From contig NZ_FMXM01000004.1 in NCBI RefSeq assembly GCF_900103325.1, positions 62,001 to 126,000 of the forward strand: 64,000 bases of DNA, in the 5' to 3' direction. The translations under genes were made by a program, and so were the position numbers. Origin of the DNA: Mesorhizobium qingshengii. GTDB taxonomy: Bacteria > Pseudomonadota > Alphaproteobacteria > Rhizobiales > Rhizobiaceae. The notes beneath the pieces were generated by a model. That model made no database searches. It was not told the origin of the DNA and saw nothing but the letters and a program-made list of their open reading frames with translations. Positions 25,846 to 35,566 of this stretch are shown in pieces. Numbering within the stretch: the stretch's first letter is position 1; the number at the start of each line of letters is the position of its first letter.

Positions 25846-28734
25846 TTGACGAATTTCCTGCGAAACGGGCCGCTGTTCGCCTTTGTCCTCGCGACAATCC
25901 TGGCGCTGTGCGCGGCATCGTCGGCTTTCGCCGTCGAGCCGATCAAGATTGCCCGCGACGACGTCGCGCTCGACCTGTCGGGCGCCGTCGAGATCTACCG
26001 GAACCAGGGCGAGAATTTCCAGGTGTCGACCGCTCCCGGACCGGACGGCATCGTGCGGCGTATCGAGGTCGAGGCCAATGACGCGCGATCGACCGGCGAC
26101 TGGGCGGTGTTCGCGCTTGCCAACACCACCGATCAGCAGCTCGACAGGCTGATCGTCGCGCCGCATTTCCGCTTGGTGAATTCCGGCATCTTCTGGCCGG
26201 ATCTCGGCTCGACCCGCATCGCCGCCATCACGCCGAGCGAAGGCTTCGCGCTCGATCGTCAGACCAGCCCCGACGCCGACGTGTTCCGGGTGACGCTGAA
26301 CCCTGGCACGGTGATCACCTTCATCGCCGAACTTGCCTCGCCGAAGCTGCCGCAGGTCTATCTGTGGGATCCGGAATCCTACAAGGACTCGGTCAATTCC
26401 TACACGCTGTTCCGTGGCATCGTCATCGGCATCGCAGGCCTGTTGGCGCTGTTCCTGACTATCCTTTTCGTGGTCAAGGGGACGTCGATGTTCCCGGCGA
26501 CGGCAGCGCTTGCCTGGGCGGTGCTGGCCTATATCTGCGTCGATTTCGGCTTCCTCAACAAGATCATAGAGATTTCGCCGGGCAATGAGCAGATGTGGCG
26601 AGCGGGAACGGAGGTGGCGCTGGCGGGAACCTTCGTGGTGTTCCTGTTCGCCTATCTCAACCTCAACCGATGGCACGGCCATTTCAGCTATGGGGCACTG
26701 GTCTGGATCCTTGGCCTGGTGCTGATCGCGGGTGTGGCCATCATCGATCCGGCGGTCGCTGCCGGCATCGCCCGCATCTCGTTTGCCGCGACCGCGCTGA
26801 CCGGGCTCGGCCTGATCATCTTCCTCGGCATACGCGGCTATGATCGCGCCATCATGCTGGTGCCCAGTTGGGTCATGGTGCTGCTGTGGCTATGCGGGTC
26901 GTGGATGGCGATCACCGGCATGCTCGACAACGATATCGCCCAGCCCGCGCTAGGCGGCGGGTTGATCCTGATCATCCTCTTGATCGGCTTCACCGTCATG
27001 CAGCACGCCTTTGCTGGCGGCGCGCTGCACCAGGGCCTGTTCTCCGACCTCGAACGGCAGGCGCTGGCTGTCGCCGGGTCGGGCGACACGGTGTGGGACT
27101 GGGATGTGCTGCGCGATCGCGTCGTCACCAAGCCCGATGTCAGCATCCAGCTTGGGCTGGCGCCCAACAGCCTTGGAGGTGCTGCCCGCAACTGGCTGCC
27201 GGTGCTGCATGCCGACGACCGTGACACCTTCCGCACGACGCTCGACGTCGTGCTGGAACATCGGCGCGGCCGGGTGTCGCAGAACTTCCGCCTGCGCGGC
27301 GCCGACGGCCACTATCACTGGTTTTCGCTGCGCGCACGGCCGGTCATCGGATCCGACGGCGAGGTCATCCGCTGCGTCGGCACCATGGTCGACGTCACCG
27401 AGCAGAAGAAGTCCGAGGAACGGCTGTTGCACGACGCCGTGCACGACAACCTGACCGGCCTGCCGAACCGCGAACTCTTGATGAACCGGCTGGAAGCGAT
27501 CATCTCGATCGCACGCACCGAGGAGAAGGTGCGCCCGACCGTCTTCGTCATCGACATCGACCGTTTCAAGCAGGTCAATGACGGGCTCGGCATCTCGGCC
27601 GGCGACACCATCCTGCTGACCATTGCGCGTCGCCTGCACCGGCTGCTCAAACCGAAGGATTCGCTGTCGCGCTTTGCCGGCGACCAGTTCGCGCTGATGC
27701 TGCTTTCCGAACAGGACCCGGCCCGCATCGCCGCTGTCGCCGACGCCATCAAGCATGCCATCAACAACCCGATCACCTTCGCCAAGCGCGAGATCGTGCT
27801 GACGGCGTCGATCGGCTTGATCACCTGGAACTCGCCGCAGATGTCGGCGGAGGACATGGTCAAGGATGCCGAGCTCGCCATGCATCAGGCCAAGCGCTTC
27901 GGCGGCGACAGGATCGAGCCGTTCCGGCCGGCCTTCCGCACCGTCGGCACCGATCGGCTGCAGTTCGAATCCGACCTGCGGCGCGCCATCGAACGGCGTG
28001 AATTCACGCTTGCCTACCAGCCGATCGTGCGGCTGGAGGATGGCAGCGTCGCCGGCTTCGAAGCCTTGCTGCGCTGGGATCATCCGCGCCGCGGCATGAT
28101 CCCGCCGGCGGATTTCATCCCGGTCGCCGAAAGCTGCGGGCTCATTGTGCAGCTCGGGTTATTCGCCATGCAGCAGGCGGCCGAGGACCTTGCCGGATGG
28201 CAAAAGCAGATCGGCGACGCGCCGCTGTCGGTGTCGGTCAACCTGTCGAGCCGCCAGCTCATCCGCCGCGACCTGGTCAGCGACGTCCGCTCCGTCATCG
28301 CGCGGGCCAATCTGAAGCCGCGCTGCTTCCGGCTCGAACTCACTGAATCGCTGGTGATGGACAATCCCGAGCAGACCGCCCACGTGCTGACCAAGCTGAA
28401 GCAGCTCGGCATCGGCCTGTCGCTGGACGATTTCGGCACCGGCTATTCCTCACTGGCCTATCTGACGCGCTTCCCCTTCGACACCATCAAGATCGACAAG
28501 AGCTTCGTCGACGACAACACGCCCAAACGCGCGGTGCTGCTCAAATCCATGGTCAACATGGCGCATGAGCTTGGCCTGTCGGTGGTCGCCGAGGGCATTT
28601 CGGACGAAAGCGACGCGCTGGAACTGCGCCAGATGGGCTGTGAATATGTTCAGAGCTTCATGTTCGGCGCCCCGATGCCGGGCGACCAGGTGCTGAAGAC
28701 GCTGAAGGAGCAGTATCCGCTGACGCAAGCCTGA
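25846..28734 (+). CDS. Membrane sensor with 7TM, PAS, GGDEF and EAL domains
   Basis: 962 residues. The start is a TTG at 25846, three bases after the GNAT stop. A signal peptide (FAFVLATILALCAASSAFA) precedes a ~150-residue periplasmic domain (7TMR-DISM-like), then about seven membrane helices (about 190-390). A PAS domain with PAC follows (about 400-525), then GGDEF (about 530-690) and EAL (about 705-950). The GGDEF signature is AGDQF near residue 610, which lacks the catalytic Glu. The EAL domain keeps EALLRWDHP, VSVNLSSRQL, LDDFGTGYSSLAYL and the Lys in IKIDKSFV. It is probably a c-di-GMP phosphodiesterase. Confidence 0.93.
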   Translation: MTNFLRNGPLFAFVLATILALCAASSAFAVEPIKIARDDVALDLSGAVEIYRNQGENFQVSTAPGPDGIVRRIEVEANDARSTGDWAVFALANTTDQQLDRLIVAPHFRLVNSGIFWPDLGSTRIAAITPSEGFALDRQTSPDADVFRVTLNPGTVITFIAELASPKLPQVYLWDPESYKDSVNSYTLFRGIVIGIAGLLALFLTILFVVKGTSMFPATAALAWAVLAYICVDFGFLNKIIEISPGNEQMWRAGTEVALAGTFVVFLFAYLNLNRWHGHFSYGALVWILGLVLIAGVAIIDPAVAAGIARISFAATALTGLGLIIFLGIRGYDRAIMLVPSWVMVLLWLCGSWMAITGMLDNDIAQPALGGGLILIILLIGFTVMQHAFAGGALHQGLFSDLERQALAVAGSGDTVWDWDVLRDRVVTKPDVSIQLGLAPNSLGGAARNWLPVLHADDRDTFRTTLDVVLEHRRGRVSQNFRLRGADGHYHWFSLRARPVIGSDGEVIRCVGTMVDVTEQKKSEERLLHDAVHDNLTGLPNRELLMNRLEAIISIARTEEKVRPTVFVIDIDRFKQVNDGLGISAGDTILLTIARRLHRLLKPKDSLSRFAGDQFALMLLSEQDPARIAAVADAIKHAINNPITFAKREIVLTASIGLITWNSPQMSAEDMVKDAELAMHQAKRFGGDRIEPFRPAFRTVGTDRLQFESDLRRAIERREFTLAYQPIVRLEDGSVAGFEALLRWDHPRRGMIPPADFIPVAESCGLIVQLGLFAMQQAAEDLAGWQKQIGDAPLSVSVNLSSRQLIRRDLVSDVRSVIARANLKPRCFRLELTESLVMDNPEQTAHVLTKLKQLGIGLSLDDFGTGYSSLAYLTRFPFDTIKIDKSFVDDNTPKRAVLLKSMVNMAHELGLSVVAEGISDESDALELRQMGCEYVQSFMFGAPMPGDQVLKTLKEQYPLTQA

Positions 28735-28753
28735 GATCAAGGCTTGCCTGGGT

Positions 28754-29362
28754 TCAGGCGTGCCCGGCGGCGAGGCTCAGATGGGCCAGATCGATGCCGA
28801 TCGAGGCAAGGATCCGGTCGTATTTGCGCTCTATGTCGGTGTCGAACAGAAGCTCGGCGTTGGCCGGGCAGGTCAGCCAGCCATTTTCGGCGATCTCGGT
28901 CTCCAGTTGGCCGGCGCCCCAGCCCGAATAGCCAAGCGCCATCAGCGCGTGACGGGGGCCGCGGCCCGACGATATGGCACGCAATATGTCGACGGTGGCG
29001 GTCAGGCAGATGTCGTCCGAGACGGTCAGCGACGATTCCACCCGATAGTCGCCCGAATGCAGGACAAAGCCCCGGCTGCGGTCGACCGGCCCGCCATTGC
29101 GCACGACGAAATCACGAGCCTGCGCCGGCAAGCGGATCGCCTCCTGTTCGTTCATGATGCCCAGTTGCACCAGCAAATCCGGAAACAGCATCTGCTGTGT
29201 CTGGTTGATGATCAGGCCCATGGCGCCTTCATCGCTGTGCGCGCAGACATAGATGACCGAGCGCGTGAAACGGTCGTCCTTCATGCCGGGCATGGCAATC
29301 AGGAACTGGTCATCGAGAAAGCCGCGGCTGGCGGCTGTCTTCTTGTGGCGCAGCAAGTCCAT
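28754..29362 (-). CDS. YqgE/AlgH family protein (DUF179)
   Basis: 202 residues from the ATG at 29362 ([20 protein letters not shown]). The frame extends upstream without family resemblance. Typical motifs are [37 protein letters not shown] and [20 protein letters not shown]. AlgH/YqgE proteins are conserved in proteobacteria; a regulatory role is known in Pseudomonas, but the biochemical function is unclear. It is convergent with the GGDEF-EAL gene. Confidence 0.92.
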   Translation of the reverse strand: MDLLRHKKTAASRGFLDDQFLIAMPGMKDDRFTRSVIYVCAHSDEGAMGLIINQTQQMLFPDLLVQLGIMNEQEAIRLPAQARDFVVRNGGPVDRSRGFVLHSGDYRVESSLTVSDDICLTATVDILRAISSGRGPRHALMALGYSGWGAGQLETEIAENGWLTCPANAELLFDTDIERKYDRILASIGIDLAHLSLAAGHA

Positions 29363-29531
29363 GGCGAGAGGGTAACGCGTTTCCAGAGCGCCGAAAAGAT
29401 GTACCGTGCGGGATTCGACCAAAGCCCATGCCGCCGGCTCGAGCATTCTTCCGCTCGAGGTCACGCAAATATGATATCGGCAACACCATGAAAACATTGC
29501 GCGGCCACGAACGGACGATCAAATCACCGCC

Positions 29532-30338
29532 ATGCAAAGCTTGAAAATCCTGCTGCTCGGCGCCGCGATCGGATTGGCAACCGCTCTTCCCGCCGCCGCC
29601 TCCTCGTCGGCGTGGTACAATAGTGAAGGCGGCAAGGTCCGGCTGGTGACGACCGGCAAACCCGATGATGCCGGTCGCATCCAGGGTGTTCTCGACATAG
29701 CGCTCAAACCCGGCTGGAAGACCTACTGGCGCGACCCGGGCGACGCGGGTGTGCCGCCACAGCTCGACATTTCGGCCAGCACCAACATCGCCGAGGCCAG
29801 GCTTTCCTTCCCGGCACCGCAGCGTCACGACGACGGCTATGGTAAATGGGCGGGCTACGACTACCCGGTTTCGCTGCCGGTGGTGTTCACCCTGTCGGCG
29901 GCGAAGGATCCAGCCGTCATCGACGCCGACATTTTTCTCGGTATTTGTGAAACGATCTGTATCCCCGTGCAGACGCGGCTGACTGTCGACCCAGCCTCAG
30001 ACCCGGACAATGCCGACGACGCGGCGCTGGTGAAGGCGGGTTTCACAGCACTGCCGTCGCCCGCAAGGCCGGATTTCGGCATCAACGTCCTGCCCGGCGA
30101 CCACGAAACGCTGATTGTCGAGGCGAGCTTCCCCGGCGATCCGCAAGCAGCGGATTTCTTTGTTGCCGGTGAGCGGGATTACATGTTCGGCTCTCCTGTC
30201 CGCAGTGAAAAGGACGGCAAGCTGATTTTCACCGTGCCGATCCTCGACCGCCCTTCGACGACGCCCACCGATGGCGGACTTCATTACACGCTGACGAGTT
30301 CGGCCGGGGCGGTCGAAGGGCTTCTGCCTTTCCCTTGA
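29532..30338 (+). CDS. Periplasmic DsbD N-terminal-like protein
   Basis: 268 residues. A signal peptide (KILLLGAAIGLATALPAAAS) is followed by a domain of the DsbD-N type: VLDIALKPGWKTYWRDPGDAG, YDYPVSLPVVFTLSA and DIFLGICETICIPVQT, with the two cysteines (ICETIC) that in DsbD/ScsB accept or transfer reducing power. No transmembrane or thioredoxin domain follows, so it is a stand-alone version. It may act in periplasmic thiol reduction or cytochrome maturation. The peroxiredoxin gene follows after ~85 nt. Confidence 0.82.
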   Translation: MQSLKILLLGAAIGLATALPAAASSSAWYNSEGGKVRLVTTGKPDDAGRIQGVLDIALKPGWKTYWRDPGDAGVPPQLDISASTNIAEARLSFPAPQRHDDGYGKWAGYDYPVSLPVVFTLSAAKDPAVIDADIFLGICETICIPVQTRLTVDPASDPDNADDAALVKAGFTALPSPARPDFGINVLPGDHETLIVEASFPGDPQAADFFVAGERDYMFGSPVRSEKDGKLIFTVPILDRPSTTPTDGGLHYTLTSSAGAVEGLLPFP

Positions 30339-30422
30339 TCCAGTCTGCTCAAACGATTGCAGGAAGCCGCTGAGTTCGCTACGCAAGCAAACATCCTTCC
30401 CCATCCCCCAAGCGAGGAACTC

Positions 30423-30905
30423 ATGACCATTTCCGTTGGCGACAAGCTGCCCGAGGTGACCTTCAAGACGATGACCGCCGACGGCGCGAAGGCGATCACT
30501 TCGGCCGAGATTTTCTCCGGCAAGAAGGTCGTGCTGTTCGGCGTCCCCGGCGCCTTCACGCCGACCTGCAGCAACAACCACCTGCCCGGCTATCTCGAAA
30601 ACCATGACGCCCTTCTGGCACGCGGCGTCGATACGATCGCCGTCGTTTCGGTCAACGACGTTCACGTCATGGGCGCCTGGGCGCGCTTCACCGGCGGGGA
30701 GGGCAAGATCCTCTATCTCGCCGACGGCAGTGGTGATTTCGCCAAGGCGGTCGGCCTCGACAACGACCTTTCCGCAGGCGGCATGGGGCTGCGCTCGAAG
30801 CGTTTTTCGATGATCGTCGAGGATGGCAAGGTGACGGCGCTCAATGTCGAGACCAAGCCAGGTGTCGACGAAAGCGGCGCGGCTCATATTCTCGGACAGC
30901 TCTGA
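30423..30905 (+). CDS. Peroxiredoxin (Prx5/redoxin type)
   Basis: 160 residues starting MTISVGDKLPEVTFKTMTAD, GAGGA-like RBS (GCGAGGAAC) before the ATG. The peroxidatic Cys is in GVPGAFTPTCSNNHLPGY, the Prx5 signature P-x3-T/S-x2-C, and the conserved Arg is in MGLRSKRF. It reduces peroxides with glutathione or thioredoxin. The upstream frame to 30357 lacks similarity. Confidence 0.95.
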   Translation: MTISVGDKLPEVTFKTMTADGAKAITSAEIFSGKKVVLFGVPGAFTPTCSNNHLPGYLENHDALLARGVDTIAVVSVNDVHVMGAWARFTGGEGKILYLADGSGDFAKAVGLDNDLSAGGMGLRSKRFSMIVEDGKVTALNVETKPGVDESGAAHILGQL

Positions 30906-30998
30906 ACCTCAGCGACAGCGCCGGGCCTGGGGTACCGCCCAGACCTGACGTTTGCGCTTGCACTCCAGAACTGCCTGCTTTTGGGGGGACCTCAAACG

Positions 30999-31478
30999 AT
31001 GTCTGATATCTTCTGGCGCGCGATCGCGATCGGCATCGGCGCTACGGCGCTGATGGATATCTGGGCGATTTTCCTGAACACCGTGTTTGCCCGGCCGCGT
31101 TCGAACTGGGGACTGGTCGGTCGCTGGGTCTGGCATCTCAGGGAAGGCAAGGTCTTTCACGACGATATCGGCGATGCCGCGCCCTACGCGCATGAGACAG
31201 CGCTGGGCTGGGCCTTTCACTATTTTGTCGGCATCGTTTACGGCATCGTCCTGGTGCTGCTGGCTGGAACGGCCTGGCTGGCGGCGCCGACATTCCTGCC
31301 GGCCTTCATCCTGGGCCTCGTCACCGTCGGCGCCGGCTGGTTCCTGCTGGCGCCGGGCATGGGCGCTGGCTGGGCGGCTTCAAAGCGGCCCAATCCCACG
31401 CAAATCCGGGCGCTCAACCTCGTTTCGCACACCGTGTTCGCGCTCGGGCTTTACGGCACGGCGCTGTTGATCCGCTAG
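30999..31478 (+). CDS. DUF2938 family membrane protein
   Basis: 159 residues, with a very strong ribosome-binding site (TTGGGGGGAC) before the ATG at 30999. Four membrane helices are visible, for example AIAIGIGATALMDIWAIFL, FHYFVGIVYGIVLVLLAGT and LPAFILGLVTVGAGWFLLAP. The GLVGRWVWHLREGKVFHDDI loop is typical of DUF2938. Function unknown. Confidence 0.85.
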   Translation: MSDIFWRAIAIGIGATALMDIWAIFLNTVFARPRSNWGLVGRWVWHLREGKVFHDDIGDAAPYAHETALGWAFHYFVGIVYGIVLVLLAGTAWLAAPTFLPAFILGLVTVGAGWFLLAPGMGAGWAASKRPNPTQIRALNLVSHTVFALGLYGTALLIR

Positions 31479-31545
31479 AGCAATTCCAGGAAAAGTGTGA
31501 AACGGTTTTCCGTTCGGAATTGCGTCAAAACAAAGAGTTAGAGCG
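31477..31545. repeat. Rhizobiales palindromic intergenic repeat
   Basis: An imperfect palindrome bounded by GCAATTCC (31480-31487) and GGAATTGC (31516-31523), with an inner GGAAAA...TTTTCC pair, followed by a copy of the AGAGTTAGAGC tail. I recognise this as a high-copy intergenic element of Mesorhizobium and relatives; it starts directly at the DUF2938 stop. Confidence 0.7.
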
Positions 31546-31598
31546 GTTTGCCGTTTCCGTGAAATGGTGAACAGCTCTAAAGTGGCGGCCGAATTCGC

Positions 31599-32129
31599 TC
31601 AATAGCTCCGGGTCGAGCGCCGCGCCTTTGCCACCGTCGGCCGCTTTGCCTGTGTTGCTGGCTTCGGCGCCGCGGCAGGCCTGACCGGGCCTTTCTTGAA
31701 CGGCGCCATGCCTTCGCGCGCGAGTTCGTCGGCGCGCTCGTTCTCGCTATGGCCGGCATGGCCCTTGACCCAGTTCCAGGTGACCTTGTGGCGCCGGTTG
31801 GCTTCATCCAGCGCCTGCCACAGCTCACCGTTCTTGACCGGTTTCTTGTCGGCGGTCTTCCAGCCGTTCTTCTTCCAGCCGTGGATCCACTTGGAAATGC
31901 CGTCCATGACATATTTGCTGTCGGTATGAAGGTCGACCGTGCAAGGCTCCTTCAGCGCATTCAGCGCCGATATGGCCGCGAGAAGTTCCATGCGGTTGTT
32001 GGTCGTCTCGGCCTCGCCGCCGGAAAGCTCCTTGGTGGTGCCGTTGAAGCGCAGGATCGCGCCCCAGCCGCCGGGGCCGGGATTGCCCGAACAAGCGCCG
32101 TCGGTGAAGATCTCAACCTGTTTGCTCAT
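31599..32129 (-). CDS. rnhA: Ribonuclease HI
   Basis: 176 residues from the ATG at 32129 ([18 protein letters not shown]). The acidic catalytic residues are seen in [38 protein letters not shown] and [12 protein letters not shown] basic C-terminal tail of ~30 residues ([20 protein letters not shown]) is longer than in E. coli. It degrades RNA in RNA:DNA hybrids. The start codon overlaps the thrB stop (ATGA), so the genes are coupled. Confidence 0.95.
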   Translation of the reverse strand: MSKQVEIFTDGACSGNPGPGGWGAILRFNGTTKELSGGEAETTNNRMELLAAISALNALKEPCTVDLHTDSKYVMDGISKWIHGWKKNGWKTADKKPVKNGELWQALDEANRRHKVTWNWVKGHAGHSENERADELAREGMAPFKKGPVRPAAAPKPATQAKRPTVAKARRSTRSY

Positions 32130-33088
32130 GCCAATCCATATTCCGAAGGAGATCTGATCGCCCGATGGAACCGCATCCTGCGGATATACTCGGTCGGGTC
32201 GCGTTTCATCACCAGCCCGCCATCGGGAACGGTCAGCCAGTCGTAGAGCCGGGTCAGCATGAAACGCAGCGCCGAACCGCGCGCCAGTATCGGCAGTGCC
32301 GCCTTCTCCTGGTCGCTCAAGGGACGCACGCTCTGATAGCTGGCAAGCAACGCCCTGCCCTTGGTGAGGTTGAAGGAAAAATCCTTCTCGAAGCACCAGG
32401 CGTTGAGACAGGTGGCGACATCATAGGCGTAGAGATCGTTGCAGGCGAAATAGAAGTCGATGAGGCCGGAGAGTTTTTCGCCGAGGAAAAAGACGTTGTC
32501 CGGGAAAAGATCGGCATGGATGATGCCCTGGGGAAGGTTCTTCGGCCAGTTGCGCTCGAAATCGGCGAAGTCGGCATCGACCTCGGCCGCCAAGCCTGGC
32601 TCAACCTCGTCGGCTCGCTCGTGGGACGCATTCCAAAGCTTGCGCCAGCCGTCGATTGCGAGCGCATTCGGACGGGTCATCGGAAAATCGGCGCCGGCCA
32701 GATGCAGGGCCGCCAGCGCCTTGCCGACCTCGGCGCAATGCGTTGAAGTCGGCCGCCGCAGTGAAAGCCCTTCGAGGAAGGTGATGATGACGGCTGGCCG
32801 GCCGGCGAGCGTGCCGATGACGCTGCCATCATGCGCGGTCACGGGCAGCGGGCAGGACACCCCCTTTTTGGCGAGATGACCCATCAGGCCCAGGAAAAAT
32901 GGCAGATCCGCCTTCTCGACGCGCTTTTCATAGAGCGTCAGGATGTAGGAGCCGCTTGAGGTGTGCAGCAGGAAGTTCGAGTTCTCGGTGCCTTCGGCGA
33001 TGCCCTTGTAGGACAGGAGATCGCCGACAGGATAGCGCTGCAGGAATGCGCCGAGTTCGCCTTCCGCAACATCGGTGTAAACCGCCAT
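32126..33088 (-). CDS. thrB: Homoserine kinase (ThrB, APH-fold type)
   Basis: 320 residues, starting [19 protein letters not shown]. The kinase fold of the choline/aminoglycoside phosphotransferase family is shown by [22 protein letters not shown], the catalytic loop [14 protein letters not shown] and [15 protein letters not shown]. This type replaces the GHMP-family ThrB in alphaproteobacteria. Together with thrC at 22.5 kb it completes threonine synthesis from homoserine. It lies between ispH and rnhA, the common rhizobial order. Confidence 0.95.
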   Translation of the reverse strand: MAVYTDVAEGELGAFLQRYPVGDLLSYKGIAEGTENSNFLLHTSSGSYILTLYEKRVEKADLPFFLGLMGHLAKKGVSCPLPVTAHDGSVIGTLAGRPAVIITFLEGLSLRRPTSTHCAEVGKALAALHLAGADFPMTRPNALAIDGWRKLWNASHERADEVEPGLAAEVDADFADFERNWPKNLPQGIIHADLFPDNVFFLGEKLSGLIDFYFACNDLYAYDVATCLNAWCFEKDFSFNLTKGRALLASYQSVRPLSDQEKAALPILARGSALRFMLTRLYDWLTVPDGGLVMKRDPTEYIRRMRFHRAIRSPSEYGLA

Positions 33089-33093
33089 TCGCT

Positions 33094-34104
33094 TTACGCG
33101 GCTCCATTGACGAAGGCCATGTCGGCCCGCGTCAGTTCGACGTCGCGCAATACCCGCATGACCGGAAAATCCTCCGTTTCCGTGGCCGTGATGGCCAGGT
33201 CGATCGTGACATCGAAGCGCTGGCGGAACGCGTCGATGATCTCGTCGACGATGATTTCGGGCGCCGACGCGCCGGCCGACAGGCCGAGCGTCGAGATGCC
33301 GGCGATGTCATTCCACGGAATCTCGGCGGCGCGCTGCACGAGAAGCGACATCGAGGCGCCGGCACGCTCCGCCACTTCGACAAGACGCCGCGAATTGGAT
33401 GAATTGGGCGCACCGACGATCAGGTAGAGATCGGCGCCGGCCGCGGTTTCCTTGACCGCTTCCTGGCGGTTGGTGGTGGCGTAGCAGATTGATTCCGCGG
33501 CCGGGGCTTGCAGGTCTGGAAAGCGATCCTGCAAGGCGCGGACGATGCCGGCGGTGTCCTCCACCGACAGGGTGGTCTGGGTAACGAAGCCGAGCGCGCG
33601 CGGATCGGCCGGCGCAAGCTTCGCGGCGTCGGCTTCGGTCTCGACCAGCGTCACCGCTCCCTCCGGCAGCTGGCCCATCGTGCCGATCACCTCGGGGTGT
33701 CCGGCATGACCGATAAGCAGCACATGACGGCCAAGCCGCTGGTGGCGCATCGCCTGCTTGTGGACCTTCGACACCAGCGGGCAAGTGGCGTCGAGATAGA
33801 AGAGGTTGCGCGCCTGGGCATCGGCCGGCACCGATTTCGGCACGCCATGCGCCGAGAACACGACCGGGCTCTGGCGATGTTCCGCCGGAATCTCGGAGAG
33901 CTCTTCGATGAAGACCGCGCCAAGGCTTTGCAGCCCCTCGACGACATAGCGGTTGTGCACGATCTCGTGGCGGACATAGACCGGCGCACCATATTTCTTC
34001 AACGCCAACACGACGATCTGGATGGCACGGTCGACACCGGCGCAGAAACCGCGCGGCTGGCAGAGCCGGATCGTCAGAGGAGGCTTGGTGGTTGTCTGAA
34101 GCAT
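33094..34104 (-). CDS. ispH: 4-hydroxy-3-methylbut-2-enyl diphosphate reductase (IspH/LytB)
   Basis: 336 residues. The last enzyme of the MEP isoprenoid pathway; its first enzyme, Dxs, is encoded at 49-51 kb. The Fe-S cysteines lie in [28 protein letters not shown] and [13 protein letters not shown]. The conserved SAHGVPKSV and [16 protein letters not shown] motifs are present. It is 5 nt upstream of thrB and probably heads the ispH-thrB-rnhA operon. Confidence 0.97.
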   Translation of the reverse strand: MLQTTTKPPLTIRLCQPRGFCAGVDRAIQIVVLALKKYGAPVYVRHEIVHNRYVVEGLQSLGAVFIEELSEIPAEHRQSPVVFSAHGVPKSVPADAQARNLFYLDATCPLVSKVHKQAMRHQRLGRHVLLIGHAGHPEVIGTMGQLPEGAVTLVETEADAAKLAPADPRALGFVTQTTLSVEDTAGIVRALQDRFPDLQAPAAESICYATTNRQEAVKETAAGADLYLIVGAPNSSNSRRLVEVAERAGASMSLLVQRAAEIPWNDIAGISTLGLSAGASAPEIIVDEIIDAFRQRFDVTIDLAITATETEDFPVMRVLRDVELTRADMAFVNGAA

Positions 34105-34192
34105 GAATCCGGGCCGGTTGATCAGAGCCGAAATGAGGTGCGTACCCCCGCCCTGTCAAGGGCGTCGGTAGAAAGGGGGGCGTCGGTCGCGT

Positions 34193-34948
34193 TCATTCCT
34201 CTTTCACGGGTCGGCGAAGCCGCAGGATGAGCACGGCGGCGAGTGCCGCGGCAAGCCCGTACCAGGTCACCGCATATTGCAGATGGCTGTTCGGCAGGTC
34301 GATGATGGTGACGCCGCCGACCGGCAGCCCGCCGGGATTGGGCGCCTTGTCGGCGTCGATGAAGATCGGCACCAGCGTGGCGCCCGCCGGCAGCCCGGCG
34401 CTCGCCGCCATCGCGTCGCGGTCCTTCCAGTAGAAGATGTTTTTCGCCACGTCATTGTCGGGAAGCATCATCGACGGCTTTGCCGGCAGCGGGTTGCGGG
34501 CGAGCCCTGATATCGTCACCTTCCCCGGCACCTGCCCTTGCGAACGCTTGGCTGCATCTTTCAGGTCGTAAGGCACGAAGCCGCGATTGATCAGGACGAA
34601 GCGGCCGTCGCCGAGGGCGAGCGGTGTGTAGACGTTGAAGCCGGCTTCACTTTCCCACGTAGCATAGAAGTGCCGTTCGCCCGAATGCAGGAAGGTGCCG
34701 GTGACGGTCACAGGCGTATAGTCGACGTCCCCGGTGGAGGCGAACTCTTTCTCAACTTCGGCCAGCGGCCGTGGCGCCGAATGGGTGCGCTGGTCGATGG
34801 TCTGGAGAAGACTTTCCTTCCAGTGCAGTCTCTGCACCTGCCAGGTGCCAAGCGCCAGCAGGATCAGCAGCAGCACCAGGCCGAGGCCGAGCAGCAATGC
34901 GGTCCTTGGCCGCGCACGGCCGCCACCTTTCACGGACGCCTCGCTCAT
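34193..34948 (-). CDS. SURF1 family cytochrome c oxidase assembly protein
   Basis: 251 residues. An N-terminal membrane helix (ALLLGLGLVLLLILLALGTWQVQRLHWKE region, residues 17-40) and a second at the C-terminus (YAVTWYGLAAALAAVLIL) flank a periplasmic domain, as in SURF1/Shy1. Family motifs are LGTWQVQRL, NRGFVPYDLKD and the C-terminal NSHLQYAVTWYGLA. SURF1 helps insert heme a into cytochrome aa3 oxidase. It overlaps the DUF983 stop by 4 nt. Confidence 0.95.
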   Translation of the reverse strand: MSEASVKGGGRARPRTALLLGLGLVLLLILLALGTWQVQRLHWKESLLQTIDQRTHSAPRPLAEVEKEFASTGDVDYTPVTVTGTFLHSGERHFYATWESEAGFNVYTPLALGDGRFVLINRGFVPYDLKDAAKRSQGQVPGKVTISGLARNPLPAKPSMMLPDNDVAKNIFYWKDRDAMAASAGLPAGATLVPIFIDADKAPNPGGLPVGGVTIIDLPNSHLQYAVTWYGLAAALAAVLILRLRRPVKEE

Positions 34949-35331
34949 TCACCGCGATCCAGCCGGCCCTCGGCGGCCTTGTTGCGGTATTGCAGGGTGA
35001 GCAACACGCCCTTGATCAGCCGGAGCGCCGTCAGGCACAGCACGACGGCCAGTGGGATCCACAGCAGCAGATGCAGCCAGAGCGGCGGGCTCAGCGTGAC
35101 TTCCACCCAGAGCGCCAGGCCGACGATCAGAAAGCCTATGATCAGGATGACGAAGACCGCCGGCCCGTCACCGGCATCGGCATAGGAATAATCGAGGCCG
35201 CAATTGGAACAGCGCTTGCCGACGGTGAGGAAGCCGGAAAACAATCGCCCCTCGCCGCAGCGCGGGCAGCGGCCGTGCAGGCCGGCCGAAATCGGATCGA
35301 TCGGAGGCCAGATCGCCTTGTCGTCGCTCAT
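34945..35331 (-). CDS. DUF983 family membrane protein
   Basis: 128 residues. A zinc-ribbon-like N-terminus with two CxxC pairs (GRCPRCGEGRLFSGF and KRCSNCGLDYSYAD) is followed by two membrane helices (FVILIIGFLIVGLALWV and LLLWIPLAVVLCLTALRLI). DUF983 genes commonly follow cox genes in alphaproteobacteria; a role in oxidase assembly is inferred from context. SURF1 follows with a 4-nt overlap. Confidence 0.9.
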   Translation of the reverse strand: MSDDKAIWPPIDPISAGLHGRCPRCGEGRLFSGFLTVGKRCSNCGLDYSYADAGDGPAVFVILIIGFLIVGLALWVEVTLSPPLWLHLLLWIPLAVVLCLTALRLIKGVLLTLQYRNKAAEGRLDRGE

Positions 35332-35337
35332 TGTCTA

Positions 35338-35500
35338 CCACTCGATCTCGATGGTGAGCCATCGGCCGCCATCGCCCAGTTCTCGTCCATGCCCGGAATC
35401 CGTAACCGCAATGCAGCCATCGGTCCAGTCGACCAATTGAAGCAGCCAGCCCACAAGCCGAAACCATTTGGTCGAGCTATGGACCGTACCGACCGGCGAT
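35338..35500 (-). pseudogene. L,D-transpeptidase (YkuD-like) C-terminal remnant
   Basis: On the minus strand the frame TVHSSTKWFRLVGWLLQLV continues DWTDGCIAVTDSG, the active-site region of YafK/YkuD-type L,D-transpeptidases (catalytic Cys in DGC). The match then jumps to a second frame (MDENWAMAADGS) and back (TIEIEW, stop). A stop codon lies just upstream and the ~120 residues before the active site are missing. So it is a decayed 3' end of a cell-wall enzyme gene wedged between the cox operon terminator and DUF983. Confidence 0.6.
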
Positions 35501-35507
35501 CATTGCG

Positions 35508-35546
35508 CTGAAAAGAAAAAGGCGGCCGCGTCGACGCGGCCGCCTC
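35508..35546 (-). terminator. Intrinsic terminator of the cox operon
   Basis: A perfect 24-nt palindrome (35521-35544, core GGCCGCGTCGACGCGGCC) is followed on the minus strand by a T-rich run (CCTTTTTCTTTTC). It lies 22 nt after the ctaE stop, so it ends the ctaC-to-ctaE transcript. Confidence 0.85.
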
Positions 35547-35566
35547 CTTGTTTCCTCAGACCGGTA

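Noticed and set aside
23920..26682. 920-codon minus-strand frame across the M16 peptidase, GNAT and sensor genes
   Set aside because: It is a shadow of high-GC coding on the plus strand: it reads antisense to three well-supported genes and has no family resemblance.
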